A stretch of 46,872 bases of DNA. Origin: UBA11524 sp051883695. GTDB taxonomy: Bacteria > Bacillota > Clostridia > Christensenellales > Aristaeellaceae. Positions 37,801 to 41,751 of this stretch are shown one piece after another. How positions within the stretch are numbered: the first letter of the stretch is position 1; each line of letters begins with the position of its first letter. The DNA lies in the NCBI GenBank assembly GCA_051883695.1, contig JBJEUF010000093.1:1-46872 (forward strand), in the 5' to 3' direction. Below the pieces are notes generated by a model, which saw nothing but the letters and a program-made list of their open reading frames with translations, ran no database searches and was not told the DNA's origin. A program made the position numbers and the translations under genes.

Positions 37801-37961
37801 GTATCACCAATGCCGTGATCACCTACGAGCTGCCCGAAACCGGCGGAGCCGGTACCACCCCGTATACTGTGTGCGGACTGCTGCTCATCACAGCGGCGGC
37901 GGCACTCATGTATATAGAATTCCGCAAACGGAAGCAATGGGGGGAGGGACGAGAGAGCTGA
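22860..37961 (+). CDS. Giant LPETG-anchored adhesin, 5033 residues (Cys/His repeats + Cna_B array)
   Basis: A single uninterrupted 15.1-kb frame. The GTG start has AGGAGG 11 bases upstream; ATG 22872 is an alternative. An N-terminal basic segment and helix end in YVLMLPGLTM, typical of Firmicute Cna_B surface proteins. Next come 13 H-x-H-x3-C repeats (about residues 53-351), a Glu-Pro-Thr linker (about 357-490), four more intact repeats plus a degenerate one (about 496-584), a Trp-rich loop (651-660), several pilin-like beta domains (to about 1790), a SpaA-like module, and about 20 Cna_B modules with K-x-W strands and ITN ends. The sorting signal LPETGG (4991-4996) is followed by a membrane helix and RKRK. 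It is probably a pilus-tip or wall-linked adhesin. Many Cna_B modules keep Lys, Glu and Asn for internal isopeptide bonds. Confidence 0.92.
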   Translation: MREEMLQRAEEYLARRKQRMRMLRAFTAMALVVAMMTSYVLMLPGLTMQSEAYCGLEEHVHDQSCYTLELICGEEEREPSQTVVKMLQCSFKPHEHTDACRAPDGSIGCGVSTSYWHTHTAECYDETGALVCLLVSNPKHVHTDACYERVAELVCTLEESAGHVHDASCYGLDRSHAVCGLEESAGHVHTDACMVTTRRLVCDEPEATSTDLGGHVHTDACYAEETSLGCGLAEGEGAHTHTDACYPVSTEPTCGLESGEGGHTHGEGCYTYSRGELTCSLLHTHTSSCYDPETGYCICGKVYLIEHNHSAYCLRNVTAIDEGHAHTDACYQKNYTCTKPEHTHDTACYEAPVSPETPDPVETPVVTETTAPTAGPTAEPTAEPSAEPTDEPTAEPTGEPTADPTAEPTAEPSAEPTADPTAEPTAEPSAEPTDEPTAEPTDEPTADPTAEPTAEPSAEPTDEPTAEPTDEPTAAPTTEPADEPTQNPDAPVTGALLCGLEEHIHSDACYENGVQTCGLFEHVHSNDCYYCCGELEHNHSTDYDGGDPLTLGYEEHVHENGCYDEEGNLVCDHAVHIHTAACLVATARAATDDRADFSPYIAASKNDQANGVTIKPGTSVEYNEETGDFSASLQMSFAIPNYVLKGYGGGWVWTWWGWVWDPGAAPVTSFYYELPDSIKVLPEMLNTQFPIKSASGTTQGSFQIVEENGRYILLIDFLDSYVKKLTTGNSRPGTPVRNTPYSQGSLYFSCLIDSSAMDEDGVIREDFTWDDTLIVYPDDIEYPDGETYLHQLSTEKSGQYVIEGNKLRYTVKVSSTKGTPDMITMADVMTLPKDGNGNPLFDSTTAQVVSVNGYVEAQNAWGSWEKAGSTETTYTAGSSATGSNYTVTASANSDQANLNVGLPKIDKPADGTRYTYEVTYEVELSPKQLEYAASFSNTVKVKSEKQGGDKLEVEANANIYVTKTMLQKGGKFDENTGKLHWTVTVNDGRQDIAGGTLSDVMFAIADESTVVVRKNNGETAVAGTDYVIENNQIKFLANNNGKNTDKYVIEYDTDPKDSEPASSSGNTSTYENKATFEDEDKGKVEKGSSVTVERSLKQYKNSSGAAMDGDDLIISWKAGFTVYKDGLSEDLTITDTVKGEDQYPHYMTLAQLKALYNTIKDEDWFKTGCDGVFQVQQSDGSYVNIDTLLTDESAYDGVQFKGFQYTIQKDKLPASYNGQTIEIEYRTTADTTNVADGGNHSYSNGWGVGPGSGSSEGWHDFHADTPVEPVIKMDGNWNAGESWIYNKTGEVTWIVRVNQTENCTVLKIVDTLPEEVELVSIDLGMYTQSTLTPDADGNLVYSRSYHDGGLLMSGTCTGNTVTVSIQKDPNASEWEQGMTEAFGAGKTFDMILHCKIRKDYMPTGDEGSTSKQFVLNNVVNVYTDETSYGDDEQKQNLTVTAETKVDKYLARSDSKTGELVWQVNVYQYEDYGTLTITDTLPKTVVGLKTITVGSGSVLTYDASATADENGFVDLTLTSQAGGDMGLTITGKYNPETNQVIVTVTQNEGATVSNSVWGEGKKFPLTYTCAIKDEYLPNVELGQYEVNYTLVNDVTVEADGAEYGGDSTSDDVTVKYEKPQIKVGSKFYGGFDKGYQVLNYRVDLNPTAADLDPSKNMIDVTDVLSYQHADGSYNRVITLVKESVKLYYAEYDAYGNPVIKDGELVKGQEVSYADWTMAYYENFVDNGWGTSTCTMELTVPDSRALVLEYQYSIKATEVDGWDNLINATNTVTVYGAGENEKSFSNQTNDAYKWFDAGGTISSEDSYIVQKVDALNHALALEGAQFIVEEWNGSEWVKAVTYITDATGTFIVMYDPNSDENVYEYKVNQAYRFSESVAPYGYDLPSPTVYYQFYWGDDRVEGTNYPADFTASATNLTGNAQNVLIDNNKRATSMEVKKVWLDSDGNPLPANETPASITVHLKRFAIPEAVWNANKDRYNNGLPDTQEMVNVTVTDFSGNSKVSFSRAVSKGAVLKFSVVVTDKSYSGFSPAFSNLPAGSSVSSEEVGNTVVYSYTVPVDAAVNLTGRFQANEWWGYTGDITSLIRFKDISVAFTGDMDDSATLEELEAYRDRNYNNSMTLTAAGNWSGMWDNLDTLGKDENGSLVHYKYFVIEDSPSGYATTITGGSNDLSGNYTITNRKDDSKTLTTSLRIVKKWYDENGLACDPMLSSIQIRLYQIDNLTGKEIVYPYNGFPTTTINGSTNWEFYFSFLPYQVYDKDGNLTQSYTYRIEEITKGDFTTEIVVSDDDGGIMTISEDAPSVPSVTIKNTRKHPVDITVVKAWSDGSEQHSGETITVELRREKLTADGYVADTSFSTKDTDGQELRQELNAYNGWTYTWLDLPDSGWLPKLDASGNPVLDADTGEAVLESVSYRYLVKEISITKDGTTQSPTEAGYYVTYKPDNGAVPNDGSMTITNSTPAKLEIQKVWKDSSGNALADAPCDAVYVKLYKDGADITNTLTQTKNGVTPFGGYIKVSEADGWKVSIIGLDDGATYTIAEFMQNQETGAYVAIAEFDGVSGVISPERGTNDEDFTVTNTVESQKLTVKKSWVMADGTATTPDSATFTLMQCSSTAEEGVPFAHTGTDANGKFTLNAGNSWTMVFENLPSKSDDNTVTYTYYVVEDTQEGFTAIYSNSANGVKFSTVKPNGVITVANKQNVTSVSVAKVWKDGTNDEDLTPPTNAKVTVALYRNTEGGTETKVGTTTLPNGGLWRYTFTNLPTHDLDGNEYSYYFKEIAVEGAEGFDVSYGENGVAIPENDLATITNRSQTTSIKMTKAWKDINGQDHLTNDNLLPETVTVNVYRRTVKADATAENPNTDTGSLYKSGVTLTKADSWTLVLDNLPLTGIDASGNVVRYEYTVREESVPGFITTNPEGWSQNQETELTVTNTLKSMEVSVRKVWSDNATDKKDVEIVVKRYILDASNLKVIDESFSETLTFTPEETADQTVKKVEQLPTRGTITTANGDVTGVYHYYVEETTAMGEDYEVTYKVDGSSFTTDDGISTSITDSGTLVVTNTKRTKLTVTKVWGDNIDDAAKQEIQYTLWQKPVSSASTESSTLAAQAKDGETVTVTAKIIMQHTWSDSNGNSGQSVVELASPSTYTVAKGTHVYWTPIWYNLTVTDGNVNTFYPGKSIAVNSVPQAPTANVGGSTITYSGPTKIGENGYKYIFDLGELTSDTTIEFDPAEWFWDNDKTSDSYYNGSYWDENVFTTSLKPDEPDPTEGCTAIETGYLNEANNWTEVFYDLPLTNADGTITYEYFVIEDTEGYNVAYSYNEETATWTITNSRDVTTYTISLVKQWISISGGTLSVTPPDGAWATFQLMRHSSDGSADTVVQLDEQDTFTLPENGSWKKEISGLTEGYTYYVVETASSHPVYKPSYSNGTETSGTWVFTGVTGGTITVTNAEEATQIAVAKVWTDAQGNAFTPPADVKADFKVYRNDGTEMTNYAFTLPENGAWSKTIQNLPKYLSDGTTAASYYIVEDGSPYTLDADKNKVYLEGYTVVYPGNGNSMDKSEAVSDDTIIIQAENRFPTTSLTINKKWFEYGGETEIDGWDSNLPDSIQLKLFYRTFYMNGEEKVTGPETQFMLGATDGTFTVTRAESWSKTISNLPLKLTDENGVLRDVEYIIREVVTHEDFNVAEEQIVTGENQTAQLDNIRKAKLIVTKQWLTNGTPDADNSDKPEVRFSLYRTANAAEASALQSAGAKALTTQSRADDTINVYFSVQQNANYDKTTGVPVDDQSGLRIVGTAKPGDTVTWKAICWVPTNREGEVNTNPIAQAYTVANDAGGWYANISYTATFDKTVTKEVTYENNQTVVYYKLEYSMSYEIPTSYSASFISIILNPHFNTESQTIWEYVSGTSGGGSQNTPTPPTPSLIVSTPTPTPTPAGATPTPTPAVPTPATGGKVSYNGQTEFVLNEGNQWTYEFIDLPATDATGKVYEYFVMEAPVEGYTTTYDPSNIGSPNGTLTIKNNKTVEDDTYLSVIKQWSGVDPSSAPVTELQFNLWRKEVERGSSDTGNQTTVDVTFRIVSADGSVQSEITKALVKGATYKWVPYISAADNPDGVSSGGTVTYNGKTYEITRTSTAGTLPVKYSMTFTADVAGTITFNTGVNRTDSWKHSFMVVSDAETVVDDDTDDTQTASVLSLSTQSRASETVETTGATLIATYTLSAANDWGMAFKNLPKQSSDGKYDYYYFVEELDVPYGYEVSYSENNKTGANGNAYLIITNKKIEVKNFNLEIEKEWLDENDKAIADTSTLTAEFQLYQRVTKQDGTTEDRLYGAPVTLSGGTTSYTFKNLPSGNDGGTELYTYYVVEISATPGYVVSYSNTDADGNFIPLDEAAAPNGIKVTNERKTTRLSILKQWKNSDGSNLVAPQSAQVTLKLYRTTDPTGKTDEAWVEDITLNSTVGWEWTSKTLPAIDPVSGLTYYYYAEETNVTGLEGVEFVTTYPQYPATGGQLRVTNTVKTTSIRVEKQWFLGTVEDGAITGTKYTGSEAFLPDEISVYLQQGVLDSTGEIKWSNYGYNAYTVTKADNWTLTIDELPAFTTDSNGESINYYYRVGEYYLDGYTTVYSDNNTNGVQNDDTVLEIKNVMPPMSYTVSKVYAANSATTPSVTVKLLQQITENGKTLSRVYDTYTLGEGNWTHTWYDLPTIDSITKDDVTVSGTCVYSAVEVEPVGFIASYSRSQTQTTITNTPTSLDVTKQWLALSTGKETTIKDRTIYYQILQYKLDSNGMYVDADKDGNPDANVYANGSMTDKDGVWPTVTHRELPIYWVDSNNVKQGEYRYSVVEVDADGQEVAAGYDKTLVDVTNGAGITITNTVTSITVRKNWSNTNGGVLPSADQLPDVTLVLKRKAIVDNAEVPDNHFAQSVTLSRTSYPGLTAWTYTWYNLDTYGYVDCNGTPVRVQWLYYVTEPKEPAGFQHITSVDVNNIGITGEYSGQIIGITNAVITYELPETGGAGTTPYTVCGLLLITAAAALMYIEFRKRKQWGEGRES
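23017..24615 (+). repeat. Cys/His repeat region encoding 17 H-x-H-x3-C motifs
   Basis: Typical unit: CGLEE...HVHTDACY with a further Cys 8-15 residues on. Thirteen units precede the Pro/Thr linker and four follow it; an eighteenth (HNHSTDY) has lost the Cys. Each unit carries two His and usually two Cys, enough for a metal site or disulfide. Confidence 0.88.
23950..24320 (+). repeat. Glu-Pro-Thr low-complexity linker in the giant adhesin
   Basis: Repeats of four-residue units such as AEPT, DEPT, ADPT and AEPS, encoded by a degenerate 12-base repeat. It separates the two blocks of Cys/His motifs and probably is an extended, acidic spacer. Confidence 0.9.
28645..37830 (+). repeat. Array of about 20 Cna_B-type modules in the giant adhesin
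   Basis: Divergent modules of about 100-130 residues. First strands read like VKKVWLDSDG, VAKVWKDG, VTKQWL; the centres read NLPxxDxxGxxYxYxVxE; the ends read TITN. Starts are near 28645, 29413, 29790, 30230, 30592, 30946, 31276, 31645, 32026, 32833, 33190, 33565, 33940, 34902, 35670, 36030, 36365, 36755, 37052 and 37432. Modules near 32026, 33940 and 34902 are enlarged by nested inserts. Confidence 0.85.
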
Positions 37962-37977
37962 TTTACGCGTTAGCCCT

Positions 37978-38003
37978 CAGAAGCCCGAACCCCGGCGCTT
38001 CTG
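37978..38003 (+). other. Hairpin between adhesin and backbone pilin genes
   Basis: CAGAAGC (37978-37984) pairs with GCTTCTG (37997-38003) over a 12-base loop. No T-run follows, so this is more likely an RNA-stability or processing element than a terminator. The pilin ribosome site is about 50 bases further on. Confidence 0.5.
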
Positions 38004-38061
38004 CCTCGGTTGGTTACCCTGTCACTGTTACCTCAACGACAAGAAAAAAGGAGACAGAACA

Positions 38062-39783
38062 ATGAAAAAGTTTCTGGCAATCCTGCTGGCAGCAATGATG
38101 CTGCTGGCGACGGCTGGTATGGCGCTGGCGGAAGACACCACATCGTTCGCCGGTGAAACGGTTACGGACAACAGCGGCCTGACCGGTCATACCTTTGTGG
38201 GCTATCAGATCTTCTCTGCTACGCAGGCTGCTGATCCGTCTACCGGCGACCCTTCTGACGAGAACAACAACCTGAGCAACGTTAAGTGGGGCGACGGCAT
38301 CGACGCTGAAAAGTTTGCAAGGTTGCTGAAGGAAGCTGGCTGGCATGGATATGATCTGGAGACGATCACTGTTGATCAGGTTCTTTCAGCGCTTACCGGC
38401 ATGAGCTCCGATGCTGCAAAGCAAGTGGCAAGGATTGCCTATCAGTGCAGGATCACAGATAAAGGCGTACCGGTGGAGGTTGATGGCGTGAAGACCGTCT
38501 TTACTCCCGGCTACTACCTGTTCGTTGACGAAACAAAATTTGCGGATGACGAAACGGATACTGTCTTCAACGCGGCCCTGCTGCAGATGACCCGCAAGGG
38601 AACCTTCGAGATTACGAAGAAGACGGACAAGCCCGGCGTTGAGAAGAAGGTTTGGGAGAATGATTACACCACGACTCCCAACAGCTATTATGGCGACAAT
38701 TTCAACGATGTTGCGGATTACAGCATCGGCGATACGGTCACCTTCCGCTTCTACTCCGTCATTCCGGACATGACCTTCTTCGATATCTACAACTACAAGT
38801 TCCACGATACGATGTCCGCTGGTCTGACCTTCGAGGGCGTCACTTCCGTGAAGGTTTGCAATTTCGTTTATGATGCGATGAATAACATCGTTGGCACGAC
38901 GGCAGTAACCGATGTTGCCTACACTGTGACGAAAGCTGCCGATGAGGGAGAAGCTGCGGATGGTCATACCTTCCATGTCACGGTTCCGCTGAAGAAGCCC
39001 GCGGTCCTGGGTGAAGATAAGACAGTCATTGAGCCGGCAATCAACTATGCCGCCGGCATGCTGCTCATCGTTGAGTACACCGCCACGCTCAATGAGGATG
39101 CTGTGATCAACTGGGACGGCAACCCCAATGAGGTCTACCTGGAGTACAGCAACAATCCCGATGAGAGCGACAGCACTGGCAAGACGCCCACTGATCAGGT
39201 CATCGTCTTCACCTATGACATCAATGTGCTGAAGGTGGATGGCTCTGCTGCAGAAAAGACGCCGCTTGCAAACGTTGAGTTTGTTCTCTACAAGGAAATT
39301 AATAATACGGATGCCCTTCAGAAGCTGTATGCGGTTCTGGCTACCGACGCCGACGACGGCTGCCTGTATGTCACTGACTGGGTGGCTGCGACGGATGATT
39401 CGATCCCTGATACTGCCACGAGGATTCTGACGGGTGCCGATGGTATGATCCGGATCAAGGGCCTGGAGGACGGCACCTACTACGCCACTGAGACGAAGGC
39501 TGCCGATGACTCCTACAACCTGCTCACGACCCCTGTCACGCTGGAGCTGGTGGCGACGACCGTCAATGATCACAGCTGGGCTGGCGACGCAGAGAAAGCC
39601 CTGACGGCTCGCACGAACCTGACCGAAGAGGATCCGCTGGAGATCGAGAACAACAAGGGCGCCGTGCTGCCCGAGACCGGCGGCATCGGTACCACCCTGT
39701 TCTACCTGCTCGGCGGCATCATGGCTGCTGGCTCTGCGCTGATCCTGGTTGTCCGTCGTCGTGCGGGCGCCGAGGAAGAGTAA
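38062..39783 (+). CDS. Major (backbone) pilin, LPETG type
   Basis: A 573-residue SpaA-type pilin. The signal peptide ends at ALA|E (residue 23). Beta-rich domains follow, with the segment TKKTDKPGVEKKVWEN carrying Lys195/Lys196, a likely site for sortase-made isopeptide linkage to the next subunit, in the place of the classical pilin motif. A C-terminal Cna_B/SpaA domain has the E-box-like GLEDGTYYATETKA. LPETGG (536-541), a hydrophobic helix and VRRRAG complete the sorting signal. AAAAGGAG precedes the ATG. It lies between the giant adhesin and a class C sortase, the standard pilus-island order. A stable hairpin follows 17 bases after the stop. Confidence 0.92.
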   Translation: MKKFLAILLAAMMLLATAGMALAEDTTSFAGETVTDNSGLTGHTFVGYQIFSATQAADPSTGDPSDENNNLSNVKWGDGIDAEKFARLLKEAGWHGYDLETITVDQVLSALTGMSSDAAKQVARIAYQCRITDKGVPVEVDGVKTVFTPGYYLFVDETKFADDETDTVFNAALLQMTRKGTFEITKKTDKPGVEKKVWENDYTTTPNSYYGDNFNDVADYSIGDTVTFRFYSVIPDMTFFDIYNYKFHDTMSAGLTFEGVTSVKVCNFVYDAMNNIVGTTAVTDVAYTVTKAADEGEAADGHTFHVTVPLKKPAVLGEDKTVIEPAINYAAGMLLIVEYTATLNEDAVINWDGNPNEVYLEYSNNPDESDSTGKTPTDQVIVFTYDINVLKVDGSAAEKTPLANVEFVLYKEINNTDALQKLYAVLATDADDGCLYVTDWVAATDDSIPDTATRILTGADGMIRIKGLEDGTYYATETKAADDSYNLLTTPVTLELVATTVNDHSWAGDAEKALTARTNLTEEDPLEIENNKGAVLPETGGIGTTLFYLLGGIMAAGSALILVVRRRAGAEEE

Positions 39784-39800
39784 TCCTTTCCGTTCGGGTC

Positions 39801-39824
39801 GGGGAGTCCCTTCGGGGGCTTCCC
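39801..39824 (+). other. UUCG-capped hairpin between pilin and sortase genes
   Basis: GGGGAGTCCC (39801-39810) and GGGGCTTCCC (39815-39824) pair fully over 10 bp (two G-U) with a TTCG tetraloop closed by C-G. No T-run follows. It probably protects the pilin mRNA 3' end or slows read-through, lowering sortase relative to pilin. Confidence 0.75.
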
Positions 39825-39853
39825 GGCCTGCCTGATACATGAAGGAGGTCAAG

Positions 39854-40822
39854 ATGAAGAAACACGCAACGACGATCCTGCTCTTCGTGATCATGTTCGT
39901 CGGCCTTGGCCTCCTTCTGTATCCTCCGCTGTCGGATTACTACAATTCCTTCCATCAGACCCGCGCCATCGCCAACTACGCGAATTCCGTTGAGGAAACC
40001 GAAGGCGAGGATTACACCGCCTACTGGGATGCGGCCCACGCGTATAACGATACCCTCAAGGGGAGAAGCGCAGTCAGCCGCCTTTCAAGCGCCGGTCTGA
40101 CGGACGATGGCTATTCCGATCTCCTGGTGCTGAACGCAAGCGGCATCATTGCCGTCATTGAGATTCCCGAAATTGCCGTGACGCTGCCTGTCTACCATGG
40201 CACCAGCGACGCGGTGCTGCAGGTGGCGGTCGGCCATCTGCAGGGCACATCGCTGCCCGTCGGCGGCGAGGGGACGCATTGCGCCATTTCCGCGCATCGC
40301 GGCTTGCCCTCAGCCAAGCTGTTCACCAACCTCGATCAGCTGCAGCTGGGCGACCTGTTCACCCTCCGCGTGCTGGACGATGTGCTGACCTACGAAATCG
40401 ACCAGATTCGCATCATCCTCCCATACGAGGTCGAGGTGCTGGATTTCGTCGAAGGCATGGACTACTGTTCCCTGATTACCTGCACCCCCTACGGTGTGAA
40501 CTCGCACCGCCTGGTGGTTCGCGGCCACCGCGTGGAGACCTCCACGGCGGCACAGGTCGCCCGCGTCACCTCGGACGCCATACAGATTGACCCCATGATC
40601 GTCACGCCCATTGTGGCGGCGCCGATGCTGGTGATCCTGCTGATCATCATGCTCGTCAACACCAGCCCCAAGAAGAAGCGCAGGCGTGCAGCCGCCAGAA
40701 GGATGACGAACGAAGAGATCGTCGCTCAGGCAGACCGGACGGAGCAGCGACCGGCGAGCGACACGAAAGAATCCCAACAGGAAACAACGAATCAGAATGA
40801 AGAAGGAGGTGAGCGGCCGTGA
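39854..40822 (+). CDS. Class C (pilin-polymerising) sortase
   Basis: A 322-residue membrane transpeptidase. It has an N-terminal helix (about 5-22), a catalytic domain beginning near IIAVIEIPEIAVTLPVYHG, His148 in AISAHRGLP, Cys210 in SLITCTPYG and Arg219 in VNSHRLVVRGHRV. A second membrane helix (about 249-269) and a ~50-residue charged tail starting KKKRRR follow, the class C layout. The usual DPF/DPW lid motif is not evident; the region reads TDDGYSDLL. It should cut LPETG of the backbone pilin and giant adhesin and join them by isopeptide bonds. ATG 39854 is set by GGAGG 5 bases upstream. Its stop overlaps the minor pilin GTG. Confidence 0.93.
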   Translation: MKKHATTILLFVIMFVGLGLLLYPPLSDYYNSFHQTRAIANYANSVEETEGEDYTAYWDAAHAYNDTLKGRSAVSRLSSAGLTDDGYSDLLVLNASGIIAVIEIPEIAVTLPVYHGTSDAVLQVAVGHLQGTSLPVGGEGTHCAISAHRGLPSAKLFTNLDQLQLGDLFTLRVLDDVLTYEIDQIRIILPYEVEVLDFVEGMDYCSLITCTPYGVNSHRLVVRGHRVETSTAAQVARVTSDAIQIDPMIVTPIVAAPMLVILLIIMLVNTSPKKKRRRAAARRMTNEEIVAQADRTEQRPASDTKESQQETTNQNEEGGERP

Positions 40823-41751
40823 AGAACCGCATGACCCGCTTGCTGACCATGGCCATGTGCCTGGCGATGTGTGTATTTCTCTGGCCGAACGCCGCATACG
40901 CCTTCGAGCCCGTGGATCTGACGCACCCCGTGTCGCTGACGATCTACGCTAACGATGAAGATCAGCCGCTGTCCGGCGTCGGCTTTGAGCTGTACCGGAT
41001 TGCGGATATGACGGAGCTTGCCCGCTTTCAGCTGTTGCCCGCGTATGCCGGCTTTTCCGGCAACATCGACGAGCTGGAAACCGCTGGAGACTGGATCGCC
41101 GCGACGGAGGAACTCAAGGAGATTGCCTTCACCATGGATCCCGATACGGCGGCGGCCAGCGGGGCGGATGGCCTGGCTGTTTTCGATCACCTGACCCCGG
41201 GCCTGTATCTCGTTACGGGTACCCCTGTGGAGGTGATGAACTGGACATATTCCTTCACGCCTTTTATGGTATCCATTCCCACGCGTGACGTGGACGAGGA
41301 ATGGGTTTATGATGTGTTCTCCGATGTCAAGCTCGAAAAGAGCTTTGCTTTGACGAACATTGATGTTGTCAAGCTGTGGGATGATCTGGGCTTTGAGAAG
41401 GATCGCCCCAATTTGATCTATGTGGATCTGTATCAGGACGGCGTGCCGATTGATGTTGCGCTGCTCCATGAAGGCAACAGCTGGAGCCATACCTTTGAGA
41501 ATCTCCCATCTGCGCATGAGTATACAGTCAAGGAACGCAAGGTGCCTCGTTGGTACACGGTATCCTATGAGGTGATCAACGGCGTGCTGGTGCTCCGCAA
41601 TACACACAATACAAACGAAACGCCTATCCCCGTTATTCCTCCGACCGGACAGCTCTGGTGGCCCGTGCCCGTCCTCGCCGGATGCGGGATGCTGCTGGTG
41701 ATTGCCGGCTGGTACATTCATCGGAAATGGAGTCAGGAGCATGAAGAATAA
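40819..41751 (+). CDS. Minor/base pilin with IPPTG sorting signal
   Basis: A 310-residue exported protein. The signal peptide ends at AYA|F (residue 28). Two SpaA/Cna_B-like domains follow: one near VSLTIYANDEDQPLSGVGFE ending GLYLVTGTP, the second from IDVVKLWDDLGFEKD to LVLRNTHN, with Glu in EYTVKER. The C-terminal signal is IPPTG (272-276), a hydrophobic helix and HRKW. The signal differs from the LPETGG of the other two subunits, fitting a wall-linking base subunit handled by another sortase. The GTG start has AAGGAGG upstream and overlaps the class C sortase stop; its own end overlaps the next sortase by 11 bases. Confidence 0.88.
   Translation: MKNRMTRLLTMAMCLAMCVFLWPNAAYAFEPVDLTHPVSLTIYANDEDQPLSGVGFELYRIADMTELARFQLLPAYAGFSGNIDELETAGDWIAATEELKEIAFTMDPDTAAASGADGLAVFDHLTPGLYLVTGTPVEVMNWTYSFTPFMVSIPTRDVDEEWVYDVFSDVKLEKSFALTNIDVVKLWDDLGFEKDRPNLIYVDLYQDGVPIDVALLHEGNSWSHTFENLPSAHEYTVKERKVPRWYTVSYEVINGVLVLRNTHNTNETPIPVIPPTGQLWWPVPVLAGCGMLLVIAGWYIHRKWSQEHEE

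Noticed and set aside
22716..37937. Very long open frames on the minus strand opposite the giant adhesin (up to over 1300 codons)
   Set aside because: They lie antisense to a gene with clear domains, signal peptide and LPETG signal. They lack ribosome sites and their products are His/Arg/Val-rich low-similarity strings, as expected from GC-rich codon shadows.
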